64,000 nucleotides of DNA from Myxococcales bacterium (GCA_020633315.1 JACKDV010000009.1:157501-221500); one strand, 5' to 3'; positions 34,679 to 43,696 are shown, counted from the first letter of the stretch. Notes: generated by a model not told the origin, from the letters alone. A program made the numbers and translations.

Positions 34679-35596
34679 GTGTCCGCCAACAACCGCGTAG
34701 AACGGGCCCTGGAGCGGGCCTTGGCGCACGGAATCGGGGCCGACACCCCGCCGCGCCTGGCCGAGGCTCTGCACGATGCCGTGTTCCCGGGGGGCGCCCG
34801 GGTGCGACCCCGGCTGGTGCTCGCCGTGGCCGAGGCCTGCGGGTGCAGCGAGGGGCCCCGCGTGGAGGTGGCCGAGGCCGCCGCGGCCGCGGTCGAGCTG
34901 CTGCACTGTGCCTCGCTGGTGCACGACGATCTCCCTCAGTTCGATGATGCCCCGCTGCGGCGAGGTCGGCCCGCGATCCACGTGGCGCACGGCCCCCAGC
35001 TCGCAATCCTGGCCGGCGACGGCCTCATCGTCGCCGCGTTCCAGGCCCTGGCCGCCGGCTGCCACGGCGAGCCGCGCTGCCTGAGCCCGCTGGTCGCCGC
35101 GGTGGGAGCCGGGGTGGGGGCCGCGGGAGGGATCGTGGCCGGGCAGGCGTGGGAGAGCGAGCCCAGCCTCGAGCTGCGGGCGTACCACCGCGCCAAGACC
35201 GGGGCCCTGTTCGAGGCCGCGGTGCGGGCCGGGGCGATCGCCGGCGGGGGTGACCCGGAGGACTGGGCGGGGCTCGGTCGCTGCTTCGGCGAGGCCTACC
35301 AGGTGGCCGACGACATCTCCGACGTCATCGGCGATCTGGCCACCCTGGGCAAGCCCGTGGGCCAGGATGCCGTGCTCGATCGGCCCAGCGCCACGCGCTC
35401 GCTGGGCATGCACGGCGCCTACGTCCGCCTCGAGGAACTGCTGGTCGAGATCTCCCGCGCGATCCCGGCGTGCCCCGGGCGCGAGCGCTTCGAGGCGTGG
35501 ATCCTGGGGCTGTGCTCGGGCATGGTCCCCGCCCGGGCCGTCGAGCGGCGGGCCGTGAACCGGGTGGAGCCGCTCTACCTCGAGGCCATCGCCTAG
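34679..35596 (+). CDS. crtE: Geranylgeranyl diphosphate synthase CrtE
   Basis: A polyprenyl synthase of about 305 residues that makes the C20 precursor of carotenoids. The first Asp-rich motif is HDDLPQFDDAPLRRGRP and the second is YQVADDISDVIGD; both metal sites are complete, and GKPVGQDA follows. The GTG at 34679 gives VSANNRVERALERAL; no ribosome site is seen, which fits a leaderless start after the candidate -10. The class II photolyase gene follows 13 bases later, so the two are likely co-transcribed. Confidence 0.92.
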   Translation: MSANNRVERALERALAHGIGADTPPRLAEALHDAVFPGGARVRPRLVLAVAEACGCSEGPRVEVAEAAAAAVELLHCASLVHDDLPQFDDAPLRRGRPAIHVAHGPQLAILAGDGLIVAAFQALAAGCHGEPRCLSPLVAAVGAGVGAAGGIVAGQAWESEPSLELRAYHRAKTGALFEAAVRAGAIAGGGDPEDWAGLGRCFGEAYQVADDISDVIGDLATLGKPVGQDAVLDRPSATRSLGMHGAYVRLEELLVEISRAIPACPGRERFEAWILGLCSGMVPARAVERRAVNRVEPLYLEAIA

Positions 35597-35609
35597 CAGG
35601 CTCGTCTCC

Positions 35610-37121
35610 GTGACCGTCTCTTCGCTTCGCAGCTCGGTTCCCGCGATGCGGGTGCGCCTGGTCGACGATCGCCCGCCGCGGGCCTCGGCCTCGTACGTGC
35701 TCTACTGGATGATCGCGGCCCGCCGCACCCGCGCCTCGTTCGCGCTGCAGCGGGCGCGCGAGTGGGCCCAGGCCCTGCGGCTGCCGCTGCTGGTGCTCGA
35801 GCCGCTGCGGGCCGGCTACCGCTGGGCCGCCGATCGACACCATGCCTTCGTGATCCAGGGCATGCACGATCAGGCCGCGCGCCTGGGCGCGCTGGGGGTG
35901 CGCTACCTGCCCTACGTGGAGCCCGAGCCGGGCGCGGGGCAGGGGCTGCTGGCGGCCCTCGCCGAGCGGGCGGCGCTGGTGGTCACCGATGACTCGCCGA
36001 TGTTCTTCCTGCCCCGCATGATCGCGGCGGCGGGTCGGCGGCTGGGCTGCCGCCTCGAGGCGATCGACGGCAACGGCCTGCTGCCGCTGGCCGCCACCGA
36101 CCGCGTGTTCACGCGGGCCCACTCGTTTCGGGCGTTCCTGCAGAAGACCCTGCCCGAGCACCTCGAGCGGGTGCCGGCCCCCGATCCCCTCGCGGGCTAC
36201 GAGCTGGGCGCGGCCAAGGTCCCCCGCGCGGTGCTCGAGCGCTGGCCCATGGCCCGCGCCTCGCAGCTGCGCGACCCCGGCCCGCTGCTGGCCACGCTGC
36301 CCATCGATCACGCGCCCGCGGTGGTGCCCCTGCGCGGAGGCGAGGGGGCGGGCCTGCGGCGGCTCTCGGCGTTCCTCGACGAGGGCCTCGATCGCTACGC
36401 CACCGCCCGCAACCACCCCGACGAGGACGCGGGCAGCGGGCTGTCCCCCTACCTGCACTTCGGCCAGGTCTCGGTGCACGGCATCCTGCACGGCCTGGCC
36501 CAGCGCGAGGGCTGGACCCCGGCCAGCCTCGGACCGCCCCAGGGAGGCGCCCGCGAGGGCTACTGGGGCATGGAGCCCGCGGCCGAGGCCTTCCTCGACG
36601 AGCTGGTGACCTGGCGCGAGATCGGCCTCAACGCCTGCGCCCACCAGCCCCACCCCGAGCGCTTCGAGAGCCTGCCCGCCTGGGCCCGCGCCACCATGGC
36701 CAAGCACGAGCGGGACCCCCGGCCGTACCTGGTGGACCTCGATGCGCTCCAGGCCGCCCGCAGCCCCGACCCCCTGTGGAACGCCGCGCAGCGCCAGCTC
36801 CTGGTGGAGGGCCGGATCCACAACTACCTGCGGATGCTGTGGGGCAAGAAGATCTACGAGTGGTCGGCCAGCGGGGCCGAGGCTCTCGAGCGGATGCTCG
36901 TGCTCAACGATCGCTGGGCGGTGGACGGGCGCGACCCCAACTCGACGAGCGGGATCACCTGGGTGCTGGGCCGCTACGATCGGGCCTGGGGTCCCGAGCG
37001 ACCGATCTTCGGCACCCTGCGCACCATGACCTCGGAGAGCACCCGGCGCAAGCTGCGGCTGCGCGCCTACCTCGAGCGCTACGGCGCCGATCAGACCGTG
37101 CAGACCCGCCTGGCGCTCTGA
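35610..37121 (+). CDS. phr: Class II CPD photolyase
   Basis: Up to 503 residues (a later ATG at 35646 is possible). The N-terminal antenna domain begins with YVLYWMIAARR, the class II equivalent of YWMSRDQR. The FAD domain carries the class II markers LRMLWGKKIYEWS and DPNSTSGITWVLGRYDRAWGPERPIFG. The enzyme repairs UV-induced cyclobutane pyrimidine dimers using blue light. Co-transcription with crtE ties DNA photorepair to carotenoid production under the same light control, a logical photoprotection pairing. Confidence 0.93.
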   Translation: MTVSSLRSSVPAMRVRLVDDRPPRASASYVLYWMIAARRTRASFALQRAREWAQALRLPLLVLEPLRAGYRWAADRHHAFVIQGMHDQAARLGALGVRYLPYVEPEPGAGQGLLAALAERAALVVTDDSPMFFLPRMIAAAGRRLGCRLEAIDGNGLLPLAATDRVFTRAHSFRAFLQKTLPEHLERVPAPDPLAGYELGAAKVPRAVLERWPMARASQLRDPGPLLATLPIDHAPAVVPLRGGEGAGLRRLSAFLDEGLDRYATARNHPDEDAGSGLSPYLHFGQVSVHGILHGLAQREGWTPASLGPPQGGAREGYWGMEPAAEAFLDELVTWREIGLNACAHQPHPERFESLPAWARATMAKHERDPRPYLVDLDALQAARSPDPLWNAAQRQLLVEGRIHNYLRMLWGKKIYEWSASGAEALERMLVLNDRWAVDGRDPNSTSGITWVLGRYDRAWGPERPIFGTLRTMTSESTRRKLRLRAYLERYGADQTVQTRLAL

Positions 37122-37228
37122 GCTCCTTGCCTCCGGCGAGATCCCCGGCTACGACGAAAGTTGTACAGCCGAGGGCTCCTTGTGTCCCATTCGACCAAGG
37201 AGAGCCCACAAACGCCGCCGAAATCGTA

Positions 37229-37296
37229 TTGTAGACCGTTTGCATACATGTACAAAACTTTTGACATACCATGAACACGCTGGTAGACCTTGGATC
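37229..37296 (+). promoter_or_regulatory. Promoter and operator-like site of the sigma-factor operon
   Basis: TTGTAGACCGTTTGCATA (37229-37246) shares the TTGT-N5-GTTTG-NA(C/T)A frame of the crtI and crtE sites. TTGACA (37261-37266) begins 32 bases after the site start and TAGACC (37284-37289) follows after a 17-bp spacer, nearly the same layout as at crtE. A palindrome TACATGTA lies between. Confidence 0.45.
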
Positions 37297-37316
37297 GAGG
37301 GAACCAGGGGGTCGGC

Positions 37317-38597
37317 ATGGCGATGGCGATGGCGAGGATCGAGACCAAGGGCATGCTCCGGGGGCGGGGCGACCGGGGAGTGGCGGGCGAGGGCTTCGAT
37401 TCCGAGATCGAGCCGTACTTCGCCGACCTCGATCGGGAGTCCCTGATGGACGCCGATCAGGAGCGCGAGGTGGCGGAGCGGATCCTCCGGCTGCGGGGCG
37501 ACTACTGGGAGAGGCTGCTGGGCTATCCGCCCTTTCTCGACGCGATGCTCGAGCTGGTGAGCGGCGAGCTGCGCGAGCGCGGACGCGAGTCGGTGACGCT
37601 CGCTCGCATGGTCGAGGCGTCCGAGGTGCTCAAGGGGCGCCCGCGCCAGGACCAGCGGGCCCGGGCCGAGGCGGTGCGGGTCGCGTTCGCGGAGGAGATG
37701 GCCGACCTCGATCCCTCGGTGGAGATCGCCGATCGGATCTTCGCGGACCTCGAGTGCATCGACGCGGGCAACGCCCGCGAGGCCAGCCTGCAGGTGCGCA
37801 GCCCGGCGCGGGGCAGCACGATCTTCCGTCGCTACCTCCACGCGGTGCGGAGCGCTCGCATGGCGCTGCAGGTGGCTCGCCAGGAGATGGTGCGGGCCAA
37901 CCTGCGGCTGGTGGTCACCATGGCGCATCGCTACCGCCGCAACGGGCGGCTGCCGCTGGCCGACCTGATCCAGGAGGGCAACCTCGGCCTGATGACCGCG
38001 GTGGATCGCTTCGATCCCCGCAAGGGCTTCCGCTTCTCCACCTACGGGAGCTGGTGGATCCGGCACGCCATCGGGCGGGCGCTCTCCGACAAGGGGCGAG
38101 CGGTGCGGCTGCCGGTGCACGTGGTGGAGCTGCAGCACAAGATCGCCCGGGCGCGGCGGGAGTTCGAGGCGCGGCAGCGCCGGGCCCCCGAGCGGGCCGA
38201 GCTCGCCGAGCTGGTGGGGGTGCCCGAGCAGAAGCTCGAGCGCCTCGAGCGGACCCTGCTGCAGCGGGACAGCTCGCTGGACAAGGCCACCGAGGAGGGC
38301 GTGGCCGGCATCGAGGTGCTGCCCGACGAGTCGCCCGGGGTCGATCGCCTGCTGCACGACAACCGGCTGGACGAGGCCCTGCAGGAGGCGCTGGAGACCC
38401 TGCGCCCCATGGAGGCCGACATCCTGCGCCACCGCTTCGGGCTCGACGGCACGACCACCATGACCCTGCGTGAGGTGGGCGAGATGCACGGGCTGAGCCG
38501 CGAGCGGATCCGCCAGCTCCAGGAGCGGGCCCTGAAGAAGATCCGCACCCAGCTCCAGCGCCACGGCTTCGACGCGCAGGAAGGAGCCTCGGCCTGA
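37317..38597 (+). CDS. RNA polymerase sigma-70 family factor (group 2-like)
   Basis: A 426-residue primary-like sigma factor without the long region 1.1 of RpoD. Regions 1.2/2 are visible (YFADLDRESLMDADQE, ANLRLVVTMAHRY, LIQEGNLGLMTAVDRFD, RFSTYGSWWIRHAIGRAL), as are region 3 and region 4 (LREVGEMHGLSRERIRQLQERALKKIR). The ATG is fixed by AGGGGG five bases upstream. It heads an operon with the epimerase-SRPBCC and lycopene cyclase fusion genes, so it may direct stress or light expression of this island; that is inference from position and from the shared upstream motif. Confidence 0.9.
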   Translation: MAMAMARIETKGMLRGRGDRGVAGEGFDSEIEPYFADLDRESLMDADQEREVAERILRLRGDYWERLLGYPPFLDAMLELVSGELRERGRESVTLARMVEASEVLKGRPRQDQRARAEAVRVAFAEEMADLDPSVEIADRIFADLECIDAGNAREASLQVRSPARGSTIFRRYLHAVRSARMALQVARQEMVRANLRLVVTMAHRYRRNGRLPLADLIQEGNLGLMTAVDRFDPRKGFRFSTYGSWWIRHAIGRALSDKGRAVRLPVHVVELQHKIARARREFEARQRRAPERAELAELVGVPEQKLERLERTLLQRDSSLDKATEEGVAGIEVLPDESPGVDRLLHDNRLDEALQEALETLRPMEADILRHRFGLDGTTTMTLREVGEMHGLSRERIRQLQERALKKIRTQLQRHGFDAQEGASA

Positions 38598-38613
38598 GCC
38601 GAGGGCCTGGACG

Positions 38614-40086
38614 ATGCGCGTGCTCATGACGGGAGCGACCGGCCTGGTGGGCCGTGCCCTCGCGCTGCGCCTGCGCCGGGATGGCCACCGGGTGACGGCG
38701 TGGGTCCGCGACCCGAGGGCTGCCCGGGCGGTGCTGGGCGACGAGGTGAGCGTGCTCGGGATGGACGACGACGCGGAGCTCGTCCGCGAGCTCGATCGAG
38801 TCGACGTGGTGGTGAGCCTGGCCGGCGCGCCGGTGGCCCAGCGCTGGACGGCCGCGGCGCGGCGGCGCCTGGTGGAGAGCCGAGTGGGGCTCACCCACCG
38901 CCTGGTCGACGCCATGCGCCGCAGCACCACCCGACCCCGAGCGCTCGTGTCGGCCAGCGCGGTGGGCTACTACGGCGACCGCGGCGACGAGCTGCTCGAC
39001 GAGGACTCGCCCCCCGGGGAGGGCTTCTTGGCGCGGCTGTGCGTGGACTGGGAGGCGGCGGCCCGCGAGGCCGAGGCCCTCGGCACCCGGGTGTGCGCGC
39101 TGCGGATCGGCATCGTGCTCGACGGCGAGGGCGGGGCCCTGGCCACCATGCGCCCCGCGTTCGCGATGGGCCTGGGCGCGGTGCTGGGCTCGGGTCGCCA
39201 GGCGATGTCCTTCATCCACCTGCACGACCTGGTCGAGCTGCTGGTGCGGGCGATCGAGGACGAGCGCTACCGGGGGCCGATCAACGCGGTGGCCCCCGAG
39301 GCGCTCGACAACCGCACCTTCACCCGCGCGCTGGCCCGGGCCCTGGGGCGGCCGGCGTGGCTGCGGGTGCCCGCCTTCGTGCTGCGGCTGGGCATGGGCC
39401 AGGCCGCCCAGATCCTGCTGCACGGCCAGCGGGTGCTGCCCCGGCGCGCCCACGCCCTGGGCTTCCGCTTCCGCTACCCCCGGCTCGACGATGCCCTGGA
39501 GGACGCGGTGGACGGCGGTCGCTCCCACGTGAGCATCGGCCCGGCCACCGCGGGCGGCCGCGAGCTGCCGCCCGGCGAGTACGTGGCTCGTCGTCGGCCG
39601 CGGTACCTGCTCGAGCAGCGCACCCTCGTCGACGCGCCGCGGCCGGCCGTGCTCGACTTCTTCCGGCGGGCCGAGAACCTGGGCGCCATCACTCCGCCCG
39701 CGCTGGCCTTCGAGATCCGCACCCCCACGCCCATCGTCATGACGCAGGGGCGGAGGATCGCCTATCGCATCCGCCTGGGGCCGCTGCCCATGCGCTGGCT
39801 GACGCGGATCGAGGCGTGGGAGCCCGGCGAGCGCTTCGTGGACGTGCAGCTCCGCGGGCCCTACCGCGCCTGGTACCACGAGCACCTCTTCGAGGCCCGG
39901 GGCGATCGCACGCTGATGATCGATCGGGTCTGGTATGCGCCGCCCCTGGGACCGCTCGGGGCGATCGCCCAGCGCCTGGTGGTGGCGCCCATGCTGCGGC
40001 GGATCTTCGGCCACCGCCGCGCTGCGATCGCGCTGCGCTTCGGCCTGGCCGAGGACGCCGACGACCACGATTCCCTCGCCGCCTGA
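38614..40086 (+). CDS. TIGR01777-type epimerase fused to an SRPBCC domain
   Basis: A 490-residue two-domain protein. Residues 1-300 are an atypical SDR of the TIGR01777 (YfcH) family: MTGATGLVGRALALRLRRDGH, SASAVGYYGDRGDE (the Y of YYG), RIGIVLDGEGGAL, SFIHLHDLVELL. Residues about 330-480 form a START/Bet v 1-like SRPBCC ligand-binding fold (FFRRAENLGAITPPALAFEI, MTQGRRIAYRI). Fusions of this type are known. SRPBCC domains bind hydrophobic ligands, so a terpenoid role fits the setting, but no reaction can be assigned. It sits 16 bases from the sigma gene and 7 bases from the cyclase fusion. Confidence 0.85.
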   Translation: MRVLMTGATGLVGRALALRLRRDGHRVTAWVRDPRAARAVLGDEVSVLGMDDDAELVRELDRVDVVVSLAGAPVAQRWTAAARRRLVESRVGLTHRLVDAMRRSTTRPRALVSASAVGYYGDRGDELLDEDSPPGEGFLARLCVDWEAAAREAEALGTRVCALRIGIVLDGEGGALATMRPAFAMGLGAVLGSGRQAMSFIHLHDLVELLVRAIEDERYRGPINAVAPEALDNRTFTRALARALGRPAWLRVPAFVLRLGMGQAAQILLHGQRVLPRRAHALGFRFRYPRLDDALEDAVDGGRSHVSIGPATAGGRELPPGEYVARRRPRYLLEQRTLVDAPRPAVLDFFRRAENLGAITPPALAFEIRTPTPIVMTQGRRIAYRIRLGPLPMRWLTRIEAWEPGERFVDVQLRGPYRAWYHEHLFEARGDRTLMIDRVWYAPPLGPLGAIAQRLVVAPMLRRIFGHRRAAIALRFGLAEDADDHDSLAA

Positions 40087-40093
40087 GGGGCCC

Positions 40094-42313
40094 ATGCGCG
40101 CCGAGTACCTGCTGTTCGATCTGCTCGTCCTCGCGGTCCCGCTGCTGGTGGGCGCGTGGCGGCGGGCATGGTTCTACGATCGCCTGGGCACGGCCCTGCG
40201 CGCGGTGATCGGGGTGGGCGTGCCCTTCGTGCTGTGGGACGCGGCCGTGGCCGGGCGCCACTGGTGGTTCGACCCTCGCTACGTGCTCGGCGTGGAGCTG
40301 CTGGGCCTGCCGGTGGAGGAGCTGCTGTTCTTCGTGGCCATCCCGCTGGCCTGCCTGTTCACCTGGGAGACGGTGCTCGGGGGGGCGCGGGCCGAGGCGC
40401 GCCCGGGCCTGGTGTGGCTCTACCCCGTGCTGTGGGCCCTGGTGCCGCTGGGCGTGCTGGTGGCGGGGCACGGCGAGCAGTACACCGGCGCCGTCCTGAT
40501 CGCGCTGGGGCTGGTGGCGCTGCTCGACCATGCCCTGGGCGCGGGCCTGCTGCTGGCCCCCCGGGCCCATGTCTTCTTCGCGGTGGTGGTGCTGCTCACC
40601 CTGGTGTTCAACGGCTACCTCACCGGGCGCCCGGTGGTGCACTACGGCGAGGCCTACCAGCTCGGCCTGCACATCGGCACGATCCCGGTGGAGGACTTCG
40701 CATACGGGCTGGCGCTGGTGTGGGGCAGCACCGTGCTCTACCAGCGCGGGCAGGGGCGCCTGCTGCTGCCCTCGTGGCCGGCTCGCGGGATCCGGCGCGC
40801 CTTCGGGGGCTACCAGCACGTGCTCGTCGAGGCGGACGCCGGCGCTCCGCTGCGCGCCGAGGGGCCGGCGCGGCGGGTGGCGGTGGTGGGCGCGGGCCTG
40901 GCCGGTCTCACCGCGGCCTCGCGCCTGGCCGAGCGCGGGGTGGCGGTCACCCTGTTCGAGCGCGAGGGCCACCTGGGCGGCAAGCTGGGGGCCTGGACCG
41001 ACCGCGCCTCCGACGGCTCGCTGGTGCGGGTGGAGCACGGCTTCCATGCGTTCTTCCGCCACTACTACAACCTCGACGCGTTCCTGCGCGAGCGGGGGCT
41101 GCACCGGCGCATGCGCTCGATCGGCAGCTACCTCATCATCGATCGCCAGGGGCGGCGCACCTCCTTCGACGGCGTGGCGACCACGCCCGTGCTCAACCTG
41201 ATCTCGCTGGCGCGGCACGGCCTGTACCGCATGTCCGAGGTGGCCTTCGGCCCCGCCGGACGCAAGATGGAGGCCTTCCTGCGCTACGACCCGGTCAAGA
41301 CCCCCGCGCGCTGGGACGAGGTCTCGTTCGCCCGCTTCGCCCGCGAGGCCCGCCTGCCCGCCTCGCTGCTGCTGGTGTTCAACACCTTCGCGCGGGCCTT
41401 CTTCGCCGACGCCGAGCGGATCTCGATGGCGGAGCTCATCAAGAGCTTCCACTTCTACTACCTCTCCCACGATCACGGCCTGGAGTACGACTACCTCGAG
41501 GGGCACTACCACGAGGACCTGCTCGAGCCGCTGCGCGAGCAGCTGCTGGCGCAGGGGGTGCGGATCCGCAGCGGCGATCCGGTGGAGCGGATCGACGGCG
41601 GCGACGGCTTCACGATCAACGGCGCTCGCTTCGACGAGGTGGTGCTGGCCACCGATGCCGCGAGCGCGCGGGCGATCGTGGAGGCCTCGCCCCTGGCCGA
41701 GCGGGTGCCCGCGCTGCGCGAGGCGGTGCGCGGGCTGCGGGCGGGCCAGCGCTACTCGGTGCTGCGGGTGTGGGTGGAGGCGCCCACCCCCGAGGACGTG
41801 CCGGTGTTCGTGATCACCGAGCGGGGGCGGGTGCTCGATGCGATCACCATGCTGCACCGGATCGACGAGGAGAGCCGCGGCTGGGCTCGCGGGGGGCGGG
41901 GCAGCGTGCTCGAGCTGCACTGCTACGCGCTGCCCGACGAGCTGGTGGACGAGGCGGAGATCGTGCGCTGCTTCCTGCGCGAGGCCGGCGAGGCCATGCC
42001 CACCCTGGCCGGGGCCCGGGTGGTGCGGCATCACCTGCAGCTGCGCTCCGACTTCACCGCCTTCCACGTGGGCATGCACGCCGGCCGCCCCGGGGTGGAG
42101 ACGCCGGTGCCGGGGCTCTACCTCGCGGGAGACTGGGTGCGGCTGCCCTTCCCCGCGATGCTGATGGAGGCGGCGTGCTCGTCGGGGCTGCTCGCGGCCA
42201 ATGCGATCCTCGCTCGCATGGGGGTGCGGGGCTTCCCCGTGCACAGCGTGCCGCCGCGGGGGCTCTTGGCCGGGCGGCCCGAGGAGCGCGAGGAGCCCGA
42301 GGCGGCGGCGTAG
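40094..42313 (+). CDS. Lycopene cyclase (CrtYc-CrtYd) fused to CrtU-like FAD oxidoreductase
   Basis: A 739-residue fusion. Residues 1-235 are membrane-embedded and carry both halves of the heterodimeric lycopene beta-cyclase type: LPVEELLFF (about 72-80) and TIPVEDFAY (about 196-204). From residue 260 a soluble FAD enzyme begins (RVAVVGAGLAGLTAASRLAERG) with EHGFHAFFRHYYNLDAF (314-330), the motif seen in CrtU-type carotene desaturase/methyltransferases that aromatise beta rings. The C-terminus has LYLAGDWVRLPFPAMLMEAACSSG. One polypeptide could therefore cyclise lycopene and modify the ring next. An alternative is a ring desaturase or isomerase without aromatisation. It is the last gene of the sigma-factor operon. 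Confidence 0.85.
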   Translation: MRAEYLLFDLLVLAVPLLVGAWRRAWFYDRLGTALRAVIGVGVPFVLWDAAVAGRHWWFDPRYVLGVELLGLPVEELLFFVAIPLACLFTWETVLGGARAEARPGLVWLYPVLWALVPLGVLVAGHGEQYTGAVLIALGLVALLDHALGAGLLLAPRAHVFFAVVVLLTLVFNGYLTGRPVVHYGEAYQLGLHIGTIPVEDFAYGLALVWGSTVLYQRGQGRLLLPSWPARGIRRAFGGYQHVLVEADAGAPLRAEGPARRVAVVGAGLAGLTAASRLAERGVAVTLFEREGHLGGKLGAWTDRASDGSLVRVEHGFHAFFRHYYNLDAFLRERGLHRRMRSIGSYLIIDRQGRRTSFDGVATTPVLNLISLARHGLYRMSEVAFGPAGRKMEAFLRYDPVKTPARWDEVSFARFAREARLPASLLLVFNTFARAFFADAERISMAELIKSFHFYYLSHDHGLEYDYLEGHYHEDLLEPLREQLLAQGVRIRSGDPVERIDGGDGFTINGARFDEVVLATDAASARAIVEASPLAERVPALREAVRGLRAGQRYSVLRVWVEAPTPEDVPVFVITERGRVLDAITMLHRIDEESRGWARGGRGSVLELHCYALPDELVDEAEIVRCFLREAGEAMPTLAGARVVRHHLQLRSDFTAFHVGMHAGRPGVETPVPGLYLAGDWVRLPFPAMLMEAACSSGLLAANAILARMGVRGFPVHSVPPRGLLAGRPEEREEPEAAA

Positions 42314-42434
42314 GGTCGCCAGGGTCGCCGTCGTCACGCACCCTCGCCTCGCGCGCCACGAGCCCTGCGAGGGCCGATCGCGGGGGCATCGAGGAACGGC
42401 GTAATGTTCCGCGCGCTCGCGCAACCAGGGTCCG

Positions 42435-42968
42435 ATGCCGTCCTTGCTCCGCTCCGTTTCGCTGTCGTCCTCCTTGCTCCTGCTGGCGTCGGCGTGCGTG
42501 ATCGAGGAGCACGACGAGGAGGGAGAGGACGGCCCGCTGGTGGCCGAGGTCTCCAGCGAGCAGTGCAACGCCGGCCTGCGCTGGGTGGGCGGCGACGAGG
42601 AGTCGACCCGCATGCACCCCGGCGGCGACTGCATCGGCTGCCACGCCAGCCGCGGCGAGGGGCCGCGCTACCTGGTGGCCGGCACCGTCTTCGAGATGCT
42701 CGACGAGCCCGACGACTGCTTCGGCCTCGAGGGCGTCACGGTAGAGATCACCGACGCCGAGGGCCGCACCTGGTCGCTGCCCACCAACGACGCGGGCAAC
42801 TTCTTCCTCGCCGCCCAGGACGGTCCCGTCGCCATGCCCTACCGCGCGGCGGTGGTCGCCGAAGGCGTGCGCGCCGAGATGGCCACGCCCCAGAGCACCG
42901 GAAGCTGTGCCACCTGCCACACCGCGACGGGGGCCCAGGGCGCACCCGGTCGCATCATCGCTCCCTGA
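42435..42968 (+). CDS. Lipoprotein with two CxxCH haem-type motifs
   Basis: A 177-residue lipoprotein (lipobox ASAC, C21). CIGCH (66-70) and CATCH (158-162) bracket a beta-sandwich-like stretch resembling carboxypeptidase regulatory domains (GVTVEITDAEGRTWSLPTNDAGNFFL). The motifs are those of c-type cytochromes, but the two haems would be held by an unusual fold, so a structural metal site is also possible. It stands alone. Confidence 0.75.
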   Translation: MPSLLRSVSLSSSLLLLASACVIEEHDEEGEDGPLVAEVSSEQCNAGLRWVGGDEESTRMHPGGDCIGCHASRGEGPRYLVAGTVFEMLDEPDDCFGLEGVTVEITDAEGRTWSLPTNDAGNFFLAAQDGPVAMPYRAAVVAEGVRAEMATPQSTGSCATCHTATGAQGAPGRIIAP

Positions 42969-43048
42969 GCGGGTCGGCGCCGCGCGGAGCACCGCGGGCC
43001 CTCGCCGGCCGGCCCGGCTCTCCGATGTCGTCGGGACACGGCCACGGG

Positions 43049-43696
43049 TCAGTCATCGAGGCGAACGACGACGCGTCGGTCGTTGGCCCAGTCCTTGGGG
43101 TCGTTCGAGGCGAGCTGCTCTCCCTTCGAGGCGACCGAGATCCGGTCGTCGGAGATGCCGTCGGCGACCAGCGCGTCCCTCACCGCCGTCGCGCGCTCCA
43201 TCCCGAGCTCCCGGTTGTAGAGCTTGGTGCCGCGGGGATCGGTGTAGCCGGTGAGGGTGATCCTTGCGCCGTCGAGCGGCGGCTGCTCGAGACAGGCCGA
43301 GAGCTCCGCGAGCTTGTGCTTCCCCGCGCGGCTGACCTGGTCCGAGTTGGTCTCGAACCCGAGCGAGGGATCCATGTTGCAGAGGTCGGCCAGCCCGGGC
43401 TCGATGAAGATGGCGACCTCGACCTCCTCGAGGTCGTCGACGCCCGGATCCTCCGTCACCACCCGCACGGGGATCTGGTCCAGGACCAGGTAGTACCCCT
43501 CGTCGTCGAACAGCGGGACGGCCCACTCCGCGTAGGCATCGGTCGGGTCGAGGGCGCTCGCCTCGATGTCGTCCTCGATGTCGGCCGCGGCGGTCGACTC
43601 GGGCTCGGGGTCGACGGTGCTCGCGGTGTCCTTGGCGTGCGTGCACGCGGCGGCGAGGAGCAGGGGGAGGATGAACGGGATGAGCGTGGGTTTCAT
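43049..43696 (-). CDS. OmpA-family lipoprotein
   Basis: A 215-residue lipoprotein (lipobox LAAAC) starting at MKPTLIPFILPLL. After an acidic linker the C-terminal 110 residues form an OmpA-like peptidoglycan-binding domain: ITLTGYTDPRGTKLYNRELGMERATAVRDALV and ISVASKGE, with the ligand-contacting Asp and Arg (TDPRG, ERA). It would tether an envelope layer to the cell wall. It is convergent with 42435-42968. Confidence 0.88.
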   Translation of the reverse strand: MKPTLIPFILPLLLAAACTHAKDTASTVDPEPESTAAADIEDDIEASALDPTDAYAEWAVPLFDDEGYYLVLDQIPVRVVTEDPGVDDLEEVEVAIFIEPGLADLCNMDPSLGFETNSDQVSRAGKHKLAELSACLEQPPLDGARITLTGYTDPRGTKLYNRELGMERATAVRDALVADGISDDRISVASKGEQLASNDPKDWANDRRVVVRLDD

